The notes under the pieces were generated by a model. That model was not told the origin of the DNA. It did not search any database and was given only the letters and a program-made list of their open reading frames with translations. Positions 55,842 to 64,000 of a stretch of DNA of 64,000 bases are shown piece after piece. The DNA lies in NCBI RefSeq assembly GCF_025499515.1, contig NZ_JAMKFA010000005.1, positions 1 to 64,000 of the forward strand. Direction: 5' to 3'. Source of the DNA: Flavobacterium odoriferum. GTDB taxonomy: Bacteria; Bacteroidota; Bacteroidia; Flavobacteriales; Flavobacteriaceae. Position 1 is the first letter of the stretch. Each line of letters begins with the position of its first letter. The position numbers were made by a program, and so were the translations under genes.

Positions 55842-57032
55842 ATGATTGACGATTTTTTTAAATACCAAGCTCAAACTTCACCTTATCCTTTAGCGCTAGA
55901 AGTTTCTTATGCAAAAGGTTCCTATATATTTGACTCCAACGGAAATCCGTATTTGGATTTTGTGGCTGGTGTTTCGGCATGTACATTAGGTCATCAACCT
56001 AAACGCGTTAACGATGCTATTAAAAAGCAACTTGATACCTATTCGCACGTGATGGTTTATGGCGAATATGCCCAACATCCAGCAACAGAATTATGTAAAT
56101 TATTAGCCGAAAACCTTCCCTATCCTTTAACGAAAACCTATTTGGTAAATTCTGGAACCGAAGCAATTGAAGGTGCATTAAAATTAGCAAGAAGAGTTAC
56201 AGGAAGAAGTCAATTGATATCGTGTCACAACGCTTATCATGGCAATACAATGGGCAGCATGAGTGTGATGGGATTTGAAGAACGCAAACAAATTTTTCGT
56301 CCCTTAATTCCTGATGTCGATTTCATTACGTTCAATAATGAAGCCGATTTAGAAAAAATTACTACAAAAACAGCTGGAATATTATTAGAAACTATTCAAG
56401 GTGGTGCTGGTTTTATTGAACCTCAAAACAATTTTCTTAAAAAAGTGCGCCAACGTTGTGACGAAGTGGGTGCTATCATGATATTAGACGAAATTCAGCC
56501 TGGATTTGGTCGAACTGGAAAACTTTTCGGATTTCAAAACTACGATGTCATTCCCGATGTGGTGGTTATGGGAAAAGGAATGGGCGGCGGAATGCCTGTT
56601 GGTGCTTTCACTGCTTCCGAAAAAATGATGGATTTATTAAGTCATGATCCAAAACTCGGACATATAACAACTTTTGGCGGACATCCTGTCATTGCGGCAG
56701 CGTGTTTAGCAACCTTACAAGAAGTTACAGAAACCAATTTAATTCAAGAAGCTTTAGAAAAAGAACAGTTGTTCAGAAATCTTCTAGTTCATCCTTTAAT
56801 TAAAGAAATTCGAGGTCGTGGTCTAATGTTAGCTGCTATGACCGAAACTCCTGAAATCACTAACGAAGTAGTTCTTCGCTGTCATAGAAGAGGGCTTATC
56901 TTATTTTGGTTATTATTCGAAGGTTGCGCAGTTCGAATTACACCGCCACTTACACTTACTAATGAGGAAATTAGAAAAGGTTGTGGCATTATTATTGAGG
57001 TACTTAATGAGATTGAGAAAGAAATGAAGTAA
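55842..57032 (+). CDS. Class III aminotransferase (acetylornithine aminotransferase-like)
   Basis: 396 residues. PLP enzyme of fold type I. Motifs: LVNSGTEAIEGALKLAR, SCHNAYHGNT, ILDEIQPGFGRTG, and the PLP-lysine region VVVMGKGMGGGMPVGAF. The family includes ArgD, ornithine and 4-aminobutyrate aminotransferases. No arginine genes are nearby, so the substrate is uncertain. A heptamer array lies on each side of the gene. Confidence 0.9.
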   Translation: MIDDFFKYQAQTSPYPLALEVSYAKGSYIFDSNGNPYLDFVAGVSACTLGHQPKRVNDAIKKQLDTYSHVMVYGEYAQHPATELCKLLAENLPYPLTKTYLVNSGTEAIEGALKLARRVTGRSQLISCHNAYHGNTMGSMSVMGFEERKQIFRPLIPDVDFITFNNEADLEKITTKTAGILLETIQGGAGFIEPQNNFLKKVRQRCDEVGAIMILDEIQPGFGRTGKLFGFQNYDVIPDVVVMGKGMGGGMPVGAFTASEKMMDLLSHDPKLGHITTFGGHPVIAAACLATLQEVTETNLIQEALEKEQLFRNLLVHPLIKEIRGRGLMLAAMTETPEITNEVVLRCHRRGLILFWLLFEGCAVRITPPLTLTNEEIRKGCGIIIEVLNEIEKEMK

Positions 57033-57060
57033 ATGATGGATGATGGAAGTTTGTTGATGG
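57033..57060. repeat. Degenerate heptamer array (4 x 7 bp) after the aminotransferase gene
   Basis: Units ATGATGG, ATGATGG, AAGTTTG and TTGATGG begin at the first base after the stop. The rest of the 181-bp gap to 57214 is AT-rich with no clear motif. Confidence 0.5.
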
Positions 57061-57213
57061 ATAATTTTATCAGTTTAGGTTGAATTTGATTTTTGACATT
57101 GATTTTGCCCTTGTAAATTGTTAATTAAATTGTTTAAAACAAATCCATTTTAATCCTACGCTTGCATCAAATATAAGTACCTTTATTAAGGATAAATCAT
57201 AAAAGAGAGCGCT

Positions 57214-58608
57214 ATGAATTTGAGTCACGAAGAAGAAGAAAACAGCTTATCCTTATCTAAATTTGAATCGATGTTAAAAACCAACAAAGTTTTTTTCTTT
57301 GATTCGGAAGAATTTGAAGACATTATTCTTCATTATATGGATACTGGCCGATTAAATTTGGCCAAAAAAGCGCTAAAACTAGGTTTAGAACAACACCCAA
57401 AATCTACCGGATTAAAATTAGTTCAAGTAGAAATGTTAGTCTATGAAGATAAACTCGATGTAGCTGAAAAGTTATTGAATGAGTTATATGCTATTGAACC
57501 TACTAACGAAGAAATTTACATACAAAAAGCCAACATACATTCTAAAAGAGATGAGCACGAAAAAGCTATTGAGTTTTTAAAAATCGCACTCAAATACACT
57601 GATGATTATGCAGATGTATATTCGATGATTGGTATGGAATATCTTTTCATGGATAATTTAGAATTAGCTAAAGAAAATTTTATCAAATGTTTAGACGAAG
57701 ATACCGAAGATTATTCGGCACTTTATAACGTAGTGTATTGCTTTGATTTCTTAGATCAAAACGAAGAAGCTATCGTATATTTAACCAAGTTTATTGATAA
57801 AAACCCGTATAGTGAAGTCGCTTGGCATCAGTTAGGCAGACAATATTATGCGCTTAAAAACTTTGATAAAGCGGTTTGGGCATTTGAATATGCTACCTTA
57901 ATCGATGAAGGTTTTTTAGGTGCTTACATGGAAAAAGCAAAATCGTATGAGAAGCTTAAAAAATTCGAAGAAGCTATCGAATGTTACAAAATAGCTATTG
58001 AATTAGACGATCCATCTTCGTTTGTTTTATTACGCATGGCAAAATGCTATGAACGACTTGAAAACATTGAATTTGCGCTTAATTTCTATTTAAAAACAGT
58101 TCACGAAGATCCTTTATTAGACAAAGGTTGGATTGCAATTACCGATTTTTATATTCGTCAAAAAAACTATCAAAAAGCCTTGTATTATGTCAACAAAGCT
58201 ATTGGAATTGATGGAGATAATCCGTTGTATTGGAAACGTTTTGCTGCTGTAAATAGTGCTTTACATTTCTTTGAAGAAGCAGAATATGGCTACAGAAAAG
58301 CATTTGAATCGGGTGATGTAAATTTAGATACTTTCACGCTATGGACAGATGTTTTACAATTTTTAGGCGAATTTGAAAACGCTATCGAAATACTCTTAGA
58401 AGCCACTAACCTTTTCCCAGAAGAATACGAAATCGAATACCGATTAGCGGGATTATACTTTTTGAGCAACGAAAATAGTAAAGGTAATTTTCACCTAAAT
58501 AATGGTTTACGATTGAATTACAAAAACAAAACCGTTTTAAAAGATTATTTTCCAGTGGTTTGGGAAAGAACAGAAGTACAAAACCAAATTGCAAAATTTA
58601 AAAAATAA
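57214..58608 (+). CDS. Cytoplasmic TPR repeat protein
   Basis: 464 residues, no signal peptide. At least ten TPR-like units (for example AYMEKAKSYEKLKKFEEAIECYKIAI and WHQLGRQYYALKNFDKAVWAFEYA) form one long solenoid. It has an acidic N-terminus (LSHEEEENSLSLSKFES). A scaffold or chaperone-like role is likely. It lies 54 bp before the DUF368 gene. Confidence 0.85.
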   Translation: MNLSHEEEENSLSLSKFESMLKTNKVFFFDSEEFEDIILHYMDTGRLNLAKKALKLGLEQHPKSTGLKLVQVEMLVYEDKLDVAEKLLNELYAIEPTNEEIYIQKANIHSKRDEHEKAIEFLKIALKYTDDYADVYSMIGMEYLFMDNLELAKENFIKCLDEDTEDYSALYNVVYCFDFLDQNEEAIVYLTKFIDKNPYSEVAWHQLGRQYYALKNFDKAVWAFEYATLIDEGFLGAYMEKAKSYEKLKKFEEAIECYKIAIELDDPSSFVLLRMAKCYERLENIEFALNFYLKTVHEDPLLDKGWIAITDFYIRQKNYQKALYYVNKAIGIDGDNPLYWKRFAAVNSALHFFEEAEYGYRKAFESGDVNLDTFTLWTDVLQFLGEFENAIEILLEATNLFPEEYEIEYRLAGLYFLSNENSKGNFHLNNGLRLNYKNKTVLKDYFPVVWERTEVQNQIAKFKK

Positions 58609-58626
58609 CTATCAACTTATAAATCT

Positions 58627-58657
58627 ATTCCAAAGTAGCAATGCTTTGGAATTTTTA
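58627..58657 (+). terminator. Terminator placed just before the DUF368 start codon
   Basis: Stem ATTCCAAAG (58627-58635) / CTTTGGAAT (58644-58652) with loop TAGCAATG, then TTTTATTG. The ATG of the next gene is at 58663. Confidence 0.75.
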
Positions 58658-58662
58658 TTGAC

Positions 58663-59631
58663 ATGAGAAAACTATTTCCCGATTATTTAATTATTACTTT
58701 AAAAGGTTTAGCGATGGGCGCTGCCGACGTTGTTCCAGGTGTTTCAGGCGGAACAATCGCTTTTATTTCTGGAATTTATCAAGAATTAATTGACAGCATT
58801 AACAACGTAAATTTATCGGTTTTAAAAACTTTAAAAAAAGAAGGATTAAAAGCCGCTTGGCAACAAGTAAATGGTAGTTTTTTATTGGCATTATTAACCG
58901 GAATTGGAATTAGCATTCTTACTTTTTCGAAAGTAATCACACATTTGTTAGAAACGCAACCAATTTTAGTTTGGTCGTTCTTTTTTGGATTAATCATTGC
59001 AAGTATTGCATTAATTTGGAAAGAAACCAGCAATTGGAAAATAGTAGACATTTTAGCACTAATAATTGGTATTGCGCTATCTTATTACATCACAATCGCA
59101 AGACCAGTGAGTTCTCCTGATAGTTATTGGTATTTATTTTTATCAGGATTTATTGCAATTATTGCCATGATTTTACCAGGAATTTCAGGTGCTTTCATTT
59201 TACTTTTAATGGGATCGTATGAAACCGTAATTGGAACCATAAACCAATTTAGAGATGGTTTAGTGAATTTTAATACCGAAGTACTTGGACAAGCCATTTT
59301 AAAATTAGGCGTATTTGCTATTGGAGCAATTATTGGTTTAAAATCATTTTCAAAAGTGTTGCATTGGATGTTCGAAAAACACAAAAACACAACACTTGCT
59401 TTATTAATTGGTTTTATGGCAGGTTCATTGAATAAAGTGTGGCCTTGGAAACAAGTTTTAGAAACCAGAATCAATAGTCATGGCGAAGTGGTGCCATACA
59501 TAGACAAAAGTATTTTACCCCAAAATTTTGACGGACAACCACAAATTCTAACAGCTATAATATTAGCAATTATTGGGTTTATTGTAATTTTTGGCATGGA
59601 AAAATTAGCTGCTAAATTGGGTAAAAATTAA
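58663..59631 (+). CDS. DUF368 (PopT-type) membrane protein, probable undecaprenyl-phosphate translocase
   Basis: 322 residues with about eight helices. Two similar halves each carry a PGxSG motif: ADVVPGVSGGTIAFISGIYQ (about 23-42) and MILPGISGAFILLLMGSYE. DUF368 proteins (PopT) were recently shown to recycle undecaprenyl phosphate across the inner membrane. That would supply lipid carrier for peptidoglycan and the polysaccharide locus. A terminator hairpin ends only a few bases before its start codon, so expression may depend on read-through or a leaderless transcript. Confidence 0.87.
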   Translation: MRKLFPDYLIITLKGLAMGAADVVPGVSGGTIAFISGIYQELIDSINNVNLSVLKTLKKEGLKAAWQQVNGSFLLALLTGIGISILTFSKVITHLLETQPILVWSFFFGLIIASIALIWKETSNWKIVDILALIIGIALSYYITIARPVSSPDSYWYLFLSGFIAIIAMILPGISGAFILLLMGSYETVIGTINQFRDGLVNFNTEVLGQAILKLGVFAIGAIIGLKSFSKVLHWMFEKHKNTTLALLIGFMAGSLNKVWPWKQVLETRINSHGEVVPYIDKSILPQNFDGQPQILTAIILAIIGFIVIFGMEKLAAKLGKN

Positions 59632-59672
59632 AAAAATAACATTCTCCTAACACATATTAATGAAATACTAAT

Positions 59673-59680
59673 TAACTTTG
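59673..59680 (+). promoter_or_regulatory. Predicted -7 box of aroE
   Basis: TAACTTTG, 28 bp before the ATG; no clear -33 partner. Confidence 0.4.
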
Positions 59681-59708
59681 ATTAGTCTCATTTATAAAAC
59701 CAACAAAA

Positions 59709-60464
59709 ATGAAAAAGAAAAGCAAAAAGCAATTAAAATTTGGTCTTATTGGACGAAATATTAGCTATTCTTTTTCTAAAAAATATTTCTCCGAAAAATT
59801 CGAAATTAGTCATTTTGACAATTGCGAATACAAAAATTACGACATAGAATCCATCAAAGAATTTCCTAAAATTGTTTCTGAAACCAAAGGATTAATGGGA
59901 TTTAACGTTACTATTCCGTACAAAGAAGAAATCATTCCGATGTTGGATAAACTTTCTAAAACGGCTAAAATAATAGGTGCAGTTAATTGCGTTACTGTTT
60001 CTAAAAAAAGAAAATTAAAAGGCTACAACACCGATTATTATGGATTTAAAAAATCGATAAAACCGTTACTGAAAGAACATCATAAAAAAGCATTAATTTT
60101 AGGAACAGGCGGTGCAAGTAAAGCAGTTGCCTATGCGTTACGAAAACTAAAAATTGAATACGATTTTGTTTCAAGAACTCCCGATGAATTTCAGTTTGAT
60201 TATGCTGATTTGAATGCTGAAGTTTTTGAAGAATATCATATTATCATCAACACAACACCTGTTGGAACACATCCAAATGTAGAAGATTTTCCAAATTTAG
60301 ACTACAGTTTGTTTACCAAAAAACACATTGCCTATGATTTGGTTTATAATCCTGAAGAAACTGCATTTTTGAAAAAAGCCAAAGAACAAGGAGCAAAAAC
60401 TAAAAATGGTTACGACATGTTGGTTTTTCAGGCTGAAAAGGCTTGGAAGATTTGGAACGAGTAG
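59709..60464 (+). CDS. aroE: Shikimate dehydrogenase
   Basis: 251 residues. NADPH-dependent reduction of 3-dehydroshikimate in aromatic amino-acid synthesis. Substrate-site motifs ISYSFSKKYF, FNVTIPYKEEI and GAVNCVTV; cofactor loop LGTGGASKAVAYAL; C-terminal YDMLVFQAEKAWKIW. The lysine of PYKEE is the catalytic one. The N-terminus KKKSKKQLKF is unusually basic. Confidence 0.94.
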   Translation: MKKKSKKQLKFGLIGRNISYSFSKKYFSEKFEISHFDNCEYKNYDIESIKEFPKIVSETKGLMGFNVTIPYKEEIIPMLDKLSKTAKIIGAVNCVTVSKKRKLKGYNTDYYGFKKSIKPLLKEHHKKALILGTGGASKAVAYALRKLKIEYDFVSRTPDEFQFDYADLNAEVFEEYHIIINTTPVGTHPNVEDFPNLDYSLFTKKHIAYDLVYNPEETAFLKKAKEQGAKTKNGYDMLVFQAEKAWKIWNE

Positions 60465-60472
60465 GTTTACTT

Positions 60473-60511
60473 AAACGCAAAGACGCAAAGGTTTACGCAA
60501 AGTTCGCAAAG
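60473..60511. repeat. CGCAAAG-type short repeat array
   Basis: Four CGCAAAG words with irregular spacing (8, 12 and 9 bp), right after aroE. A related CACAAAG pair lies at 17254-17286. Confidence 0.5.
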
Positions 60512-60527
60512 TTTTTTACGTTTAGTT

Positions 60528-60571
60528 TGTCATGCTGTTAAGCATCTCTTTTATGTCATGCCTAACGGCAT
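60528..60571. repeat. Two short GTCAT palindromes
   Basis: ATGCT-GTTA-AGCAT (60532-60545) and ATGCC-TAAC-GGCAT (60558-60571), each preceded by GTC. They differ compensatorily at one pair. They belong to the same kind of short palindrome as 19621-19646. Confidence 0.5.
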
Positions 60572-60644
60572 TTTAAATTGGCCTTTTGAAAAAGTAAGAA
60601 ATCAAAAACTCTTCAAAACTTAATCCCAAAAAAGCCTTTTGACG

Positions 60645-60703
60645 GCAATCTAACCCCGATAGAAGCGACACCTTGTAAAGCGGATAGCGGGAAAATGGAT
60701 TGC
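60645..60703 (+). ncRNA. Structured intergenic element, copy C (short form, flavo-1-like)
   Basis: Closing stem CCCG (60655-60658) / CGGG (60688-60691). Internal loop GATAGAAGCG (60658-60667) against AAGCGGATAGC (60678-60688). The central hairpin is nearly absent. An outer stem GCAATC / GATTGC (60645-60650, 60698-60703) encloses it. The element lies in the 357-bp gap between aroE and the DUF349 gene, plus orientation, about 120 bp before the next ATG; a possible -7 box, TATCTTCA, lies between. Nothing else coding is seen in the gap. Confidence 0.6.
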
Positions 60704-60821
60704 AAAAAAGCCCAAAACACTCGTTTTAAAGAAAATAACAGATAAATAGTCGATTTTTTTTGAATTTTCGTAGTGCTTTACTATCTTCACACCTTTAATA
60801 GTAACCTTAAGCATTTATACA

Positions 60822-62717
60822 ATGTCAGAAGCACAACACGATAACCTGCAAAACGCAGACGGACAAGAACCAGTTGAACAACAAATTGAACAACAAGATG
60901 GTGTTACAATTATTAGTCAATCAGTTTTAGAAGAAATCGATAACTCGAATGCAGAAGAAAACGAAGATGATTCGGTAAAAGAAAAGCACGAAATTCCAAT
61001 GCTGGATTACGATGCCTTATCGATGGAAGAATTAACAGACGAACTTGAGAGATTGGTTACCAACGAAAAAGTAATGGCTATAAAAGACCATGCTGAAGGA
61101 ATCAGAAAAGCTTTTTCAGACAAATACCATCATTTTATAGATGAAAAAAGAGAGGAATTCAATGCACAAAACAACGAAGAAGGTGTTGATTTTGAGTACC
61201 ATTTTCCTTTAAAAAATAAATTTGATACGATTTTTAACGCGTACAAAGCCAATAAAGCCAAACATTTTAAACAATTACAAAACAATTTAGAACACAACTT
61301 TGCGGTTCGTGAAGCGTTGATTGAAGAGTTAAAACAACTTATCGATTCTGGTGATTCTAACATTGGTGACATGTTTAAAAAAGCGAATGACATTCGTGAG
61401 CGTTGGAAAAATGCAGGAGCCATTCCAAGAGATAAATACAACATCTTGTGGAACAACTACCATTTTCACACTGAACGTTTTTATGATGTAATTCATTTAG
61501 ATAAAGAAGCGCGAGATATAGATTTGAAAAATAATTTAGAGCAAAAGCAACACATTATTGCTAAAGCGAAGGAATTGTTAAACGAAGAAGATGTTATGAA
61601 AGCCTTCCGAGAATTGCAATTGCTACACCGCGTTTGGAAAGAAGAAATTGGTCCAGTTGACAGAGAACACAGAGAAATAATTTGGAACGAATTCAGTGAA
61701 ATTACCAAACAAATGCATGATAAACGTGAAGCTTTATATGCCGTTGCAAGAGGTAAAGAAACAGAAAATTTAGCCGTTAAAAACGAAATTATTGCTCAAA
61801 TTGAAGCGTTGGGAACTGAAAAAATCGATTCGCATAGTGGATGGCAAGCACAAATTAAAAAGTTAGAAGCTTTGCGTGAAGACTTTTTCAAAGCAGGAAA
61901 AGTGCCAGCGGAAGTTACTGAAGATACTTGGTCAAAATTTAAAAATGCGGTTAGAGCATTCAATGTTCACAAAAACGTATTTTACAAAGATATTAAGCAC
62001 GAGCAACACGAAAACCTGACTAAAAAATTAGCTTTAGTTGAACAAGCAAAATCTTTACAAGAAAGTATAGATTTCAATACTGCTACACCAATCATGAAGA
62101 AAATTCAAGACGATTGGAAGAAAATTGGTCATGTGCCTCGTAAATATTCAGACAGTATTTGGAAAGACTTTAAAGATGCTTGTAACGCTTATTTTGACAG
62201 AATGCACGAAGCCAGAAACGCTGAAAGTAGCGAAGAAGTAGAAGCATTTGAAAAGAAAAAAGCCTTTTTAGAAGAATTGAAAGATTTTACTCTTTCGGGA
62301 GAACACAAAGCCGATTTAGATGCGATAAAAGAACACATTGCTACTTGGAAAACCTTAGGAAAAGTGCCTTTTAACAGAAGACACATTGAAGGAAAATTCA
62401 ATAAGATTTTAGATGCCTTGTTTGAAAAACTAAGCATGTCTAAAAAAGACACCGAAATGATGCGTTTTAGCAACCGTTTAGAGCAAATGAGCGACAACGA
62501 CGACAAACGTGCTTTAGAACAAGAGCAATTCTTTATTAGAAAGAAAATCGACGAAGTACAAAGCGAAATTTTCCAATTAGAAAACAACATTCAGTTTATT
62601 AGCAGTAGCTCAAAAGGTGAAAATCCTTTTATTAAAGAAGTTCAGAAAAACATTGAACGCCACAAAGACGACTTGAAATTGTGGAAAGAAAAGCTACAGC
62701 AAATTAAAAATATGTAA
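60822..62717 (+). CDS. DUF349 repeat protein
   Basis: 631 residues. An acidic N-terminal region (about 1-70) is followed by five DUF349 repeats, each with a W-K-x2-G-x-V/I-P pattern: WKNAGAIPRDKY, WKEEIGPVDREH, FFKAGKVPAEV, WKKIGHVPRKY, WKTLGKVPFNR. It is largely helical with charged coiled-coil stretches and a C-terminal coiled coil. No membrane segment. DUF349 proteins are conserved in Bacteroidetes and Actinobacteria; no function is established to my knowledge. It ends at a strong terminator. Confidence 0.9.
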   Translation: MSEAQHDNLQNADGQEPVEQQIEQQDGVTIISQSVLEEIDNSNAEENEDDSVKEKHEIPMLDYDALSMEELTDELERLVTNEKVMAIKDHAEGIRKAFSDKYHHFIDEKREEFNAQNNEEGVDFEYHFPLKNKFDTIFNAYKANKAKHFKQLQNNLEHNFAVREALIEELKQLIDSGDSNIGDMFKKANDIRERWKNAGAIPRDKYNILWNNYHFHTERFYDVIHLDKEARDIDLKNNLEQKQHIIAKAKELLNEEDVMKAFRELQLLHRVWKEEIGPVDREHREIIWNEFSEITKQMHDKREALYAVARGKETENLAVKNEIIAQIEALGTEKIDSHSGWQAQIKKLEALREDFFKAGKVPAEVTEDTWSKFKNAVRAFNVHKNVFYKDIKHEQHENLTKKLALVEQAKSLQESIDFNTATPIMKKIQDDWKKIGHVPRKYSDSIWKDFKDACNAYFDRMHEARNAESSEEVEAFEKKKAFLEELKDFTLSGEHKADLDAIKEHIATWKTLGKVPFNRRHIEGKFNKILDALFEKLSMSKKDTEMMRFSNRLEQMSDNDDKRALEQEQFFIRKKIDEVQSEIFQLENNIQFISSSSKGENPFIKEVQKNIERHKDDLKLWKEKLQQIKNM

Positions 62718-62720
62718 GAT

Positions 62721-62753
62721 AGAATCCCGAGTGAGAGCTCGGGATTTTTTTTG
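62721..62753 (+). terminator. Terminator after the DUF349 gene
   Basis: Perfect stem AATCCCGAG (62723-62731) / CTCGGGATT (62739-62747) with loop TGAGAG, then T8. Confidence 0.9.
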
Positions 62754-62785
62754 TTCTTATTTTAAAATGTACAGAAAATCTGTAA

Positions 62786-62814
62786 TTGAGTTTGTGGGAA
62801 TTTGGGTATTTTTG
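62786..62814 (+). promoter_or_regulatory. Predicted promoter of the right-edge accessory gene
   Basis: TTG (62786-62788), 18-nt spacer and TATTTTTG (62807-62814), matching the Bacteroidetes consensus; 58 bp before the ATG. Confidence 0.55.
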
Positions 62815-62872
62815 TAGAGAAGCTTGAATTATTTAAACAAGACGGTAGTTACTTTGATTGAAAAAGGAAAAA

Positions 62873-64000
62873 ATGAATGAAACTAATTTAGAGAATAAAG
62901 CATATAATTTTGTTCAAAAAGTAAAAATTTTTGAAGATCCTAAAAAAACAAATGATAATCAAAATTGGAAAGGGTCTTCGTCTCATTTAGGTGTGATTGA
63001 TTTATCGGATAAAATTGTAGATAATGATATTATAGTACGAGAATACATGTCTGATTTATCAGATTATAAAATTTACATTATTAGAGACTCTATCAGATAT
63101 GGATTTATTGAAAGTGATTATTATGAGCTTTATAAATTTGTATATGAACTTTCTGAGTGGAACAATATCCAACAAAATGTTTCAATAGAATATTTGAAAG
63201 AAAAAATAATATCTTGGATTGTCGATGTTCATATAAATAATGTTTCAAGAATTAATCTATTCATATATTTAGATGAAAAACTAAAGAAAGACATAAATAA
63301 ATATAGATTTTGTTTCCCAATTTTAAATATTGATATTGAGAAAGATTTTAATATTGGTGATTCAAAAATAATGTATTTTTCAAAGGAATACTTCGATGAA
63401 TTTTATAAATTTCAATTAAGCAAAATTCAATCATCAGAAGAATATTCTGAAGAAATTTTTAATAAATTATATAGAAAATATCAAGGTCAGGTTTTCGTTG
63501 CAATTGATGTTTTTGCTGAATCAAAAAAAGCAGAAATTATTGCATATGAAAATGCTTGCTTTATTGTTGATGTTTTAAAGATATGTGGGCCTACAATTCA
63601 ATTCCCAAATGAAGTGTGTTATCTAGAGCTTGAAAGTAGAATGCCATTTAGTTACAACTATTTAAGATTCAAAAATGATAATCATTTTGATTTTTCAATA
63701 ACAACAAAAGTAAATCGTCAACAAATGCTCCCATTTGATTCAAAATTAGTAAACTCCTATAAAGTTTTTTTTGATGAATTTGGTAGGCTAATCAATTCAA
63801 AGTATAATTCTGAAATGGAAAAAATAGTCAAAAACTCACTTATTTTTTTTTCAAAATGCATATCAGAAACAGATTTACATTTAAGGATTTCACAATTAAT
63901 AATGATTTTGGAAAGTATATTTTTACTTGATGAAGAAAAATACAAAATGGAGAATAAAGCTAAAAGAAGATTCATTGATTTTAGATTCAATTCAAATACA
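62873..64000 (+). CDS. Accessory protein with HEPN-like C-terminal segment (3' end missing)
   Basis: ATG at 62873; 376 codons are open to the right edge, with no stop. The protein is cytoplasmic, rich in Ile, Lys, Asp and Tyr, and its codons are more AT-rich than those of the core neighbours. The segment starting about residue 330 (DLHLRISQLIMILESIFLLDEE, then KAKRRF) has the helical pattern and central Leu-Glu pair seen in ApeA-like HEPN domains. HEPN proteins are often RNases in antiviral or toxin systems, but the key R-x4-6-H motif would lie past the edge. The large N-terminal part (about 320 residues) is unknown to me. Confidence 0.7.
   Translation, partial: MNETNLENKAYNFVQKVKIFEDPKKTNDNQNWKGSSSHLGVIDLSDKIVDNDIIVREYMSDLSDYKIYIIRDSIRYGFIESDYYELYKFVYELSEWNNIQQNVSIEYLKEKIISWIVDVHINNVSRINLFIYLDEKLKKDINKYRFCFPILNIDIEKDFNIGDSKIMYFSKEYFDEFYKFQLSKIQSSEEYSEEIFNKLYRKYQGQVFVAIDVFAESKKAEIIAYENACFIVDVLKICGPTIQFPNEVCYLELESRMPFSYNYLRFKNDNHFDFSITTKVNRQQMLPFDSKLVNSYKVFFDEFGRLINSKYNSEMEKIVKNSLIFFSKCISETDLHLRISQLIMILESIFLLDEEKYKMENKAKRRFIDFRFNSNT

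Noticed and set aside
55842..57032. Aminotransferase named argD
   Set aside because: Class III aminotransferases share all visible motifs and no arginine-pathway gene is nearby, so no symbol is given.
62189..62590. 133-residue minus-strand frame in the DUF349 gene
   Set aside because: Shadow of the Lys/Glu-rich coiled-coil codons on the plus strand; Ser/Phe/Leu-rich composition with no motif.
63757..63990. 77-residue minus-strand frame at the right edge
   Set aside because: The plus strand carries a longer open frame with a promoter and a HEPN-like segment; the minus frame is its shadow.

Overview
The window looks like chromosome of a Flavobacterium-like member of the Bacteroidetes. Evidence: very low GC, almost no Shine-Dalgarno sites, promoters with a TAnnTTTG -7 box, many secreted proteins with short signal peptides ending in AQ or SQ, and type IX secretion (T9SS) cargo. 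There are no tRNA, rRNA, CRISPR, IS or prophage genes.

Left part (1-23.5 kb): mostly core genes. A truncated T9SS-type adhesin (minus strand, runs off the left edge) is followed by folE, cysS, an outer-membrane barrel protein, yidD, lgt, a lipoprotein, secDF, a gyrB - barrel protein - mdh operon, asnB, a GreA-like factor, a plugless TonB-receptor-like barrel with a 1003-residue TPR protein, and ftsE.

23.5-34.6 kb: a strand-switching surface-polysaccharide locus. It holds four glycosyltransferases, a GT39-like membrane enzyme, a Wzx-type flippase, a zinc-ribbon methyltransferase, a 2OG-Fe(II) oxygenase, a FemAB/GNAT protein and three enzymes that fit an N-acetylated 3-amino-3,6-dideoxyhexose pathway (FdtA-like cupin, DegT aminotransferase, left-handed beta-helix acyltransferase). 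Convergent genes here overlap at or near their stop codons.

34.7-43.9 kb: a T9SS type-B-sorted protein, then the RDD / SpoIIM / membrane protein / DUF4129 / DUF4350 / MoxR / DUF58 cluster. A GxxExxY gene sits inside this cluster in a 465-bp unit bounded by imperfect 42-bp inverted repeats, which looks like a small inserted cassette.

44-62.7 kb: tandem secreted amidohydrolases, a TrmH-type methyltransferase, spoT, a small secreted protein, a Fur-family regulator, purA, an OstA-like protein, a class III aminotransferase, a TPR protein, a DUF368 (PopT-type) membrane protein, aroE and a five-repeat DUF349 protein. At the right edge an incomplete accessory gene carries a HEPN-like segment.

The most interesting signals lie between genes: (i) three copies of a structured element (3208-3350, 10668-10815, 60645-60703) whose closing stem changes compensatorily, one copy forming the 5' leader of cysS; (ii) the inverted-repeat-bounded GxxExxY unit; (iii) at least seven diverged arrays with strict 7-bp periodicity, each about four units, either directly after stop codons or against promoter -7 boxes; (iv) a terminator hairpin built from the last codons of two convergent genes.
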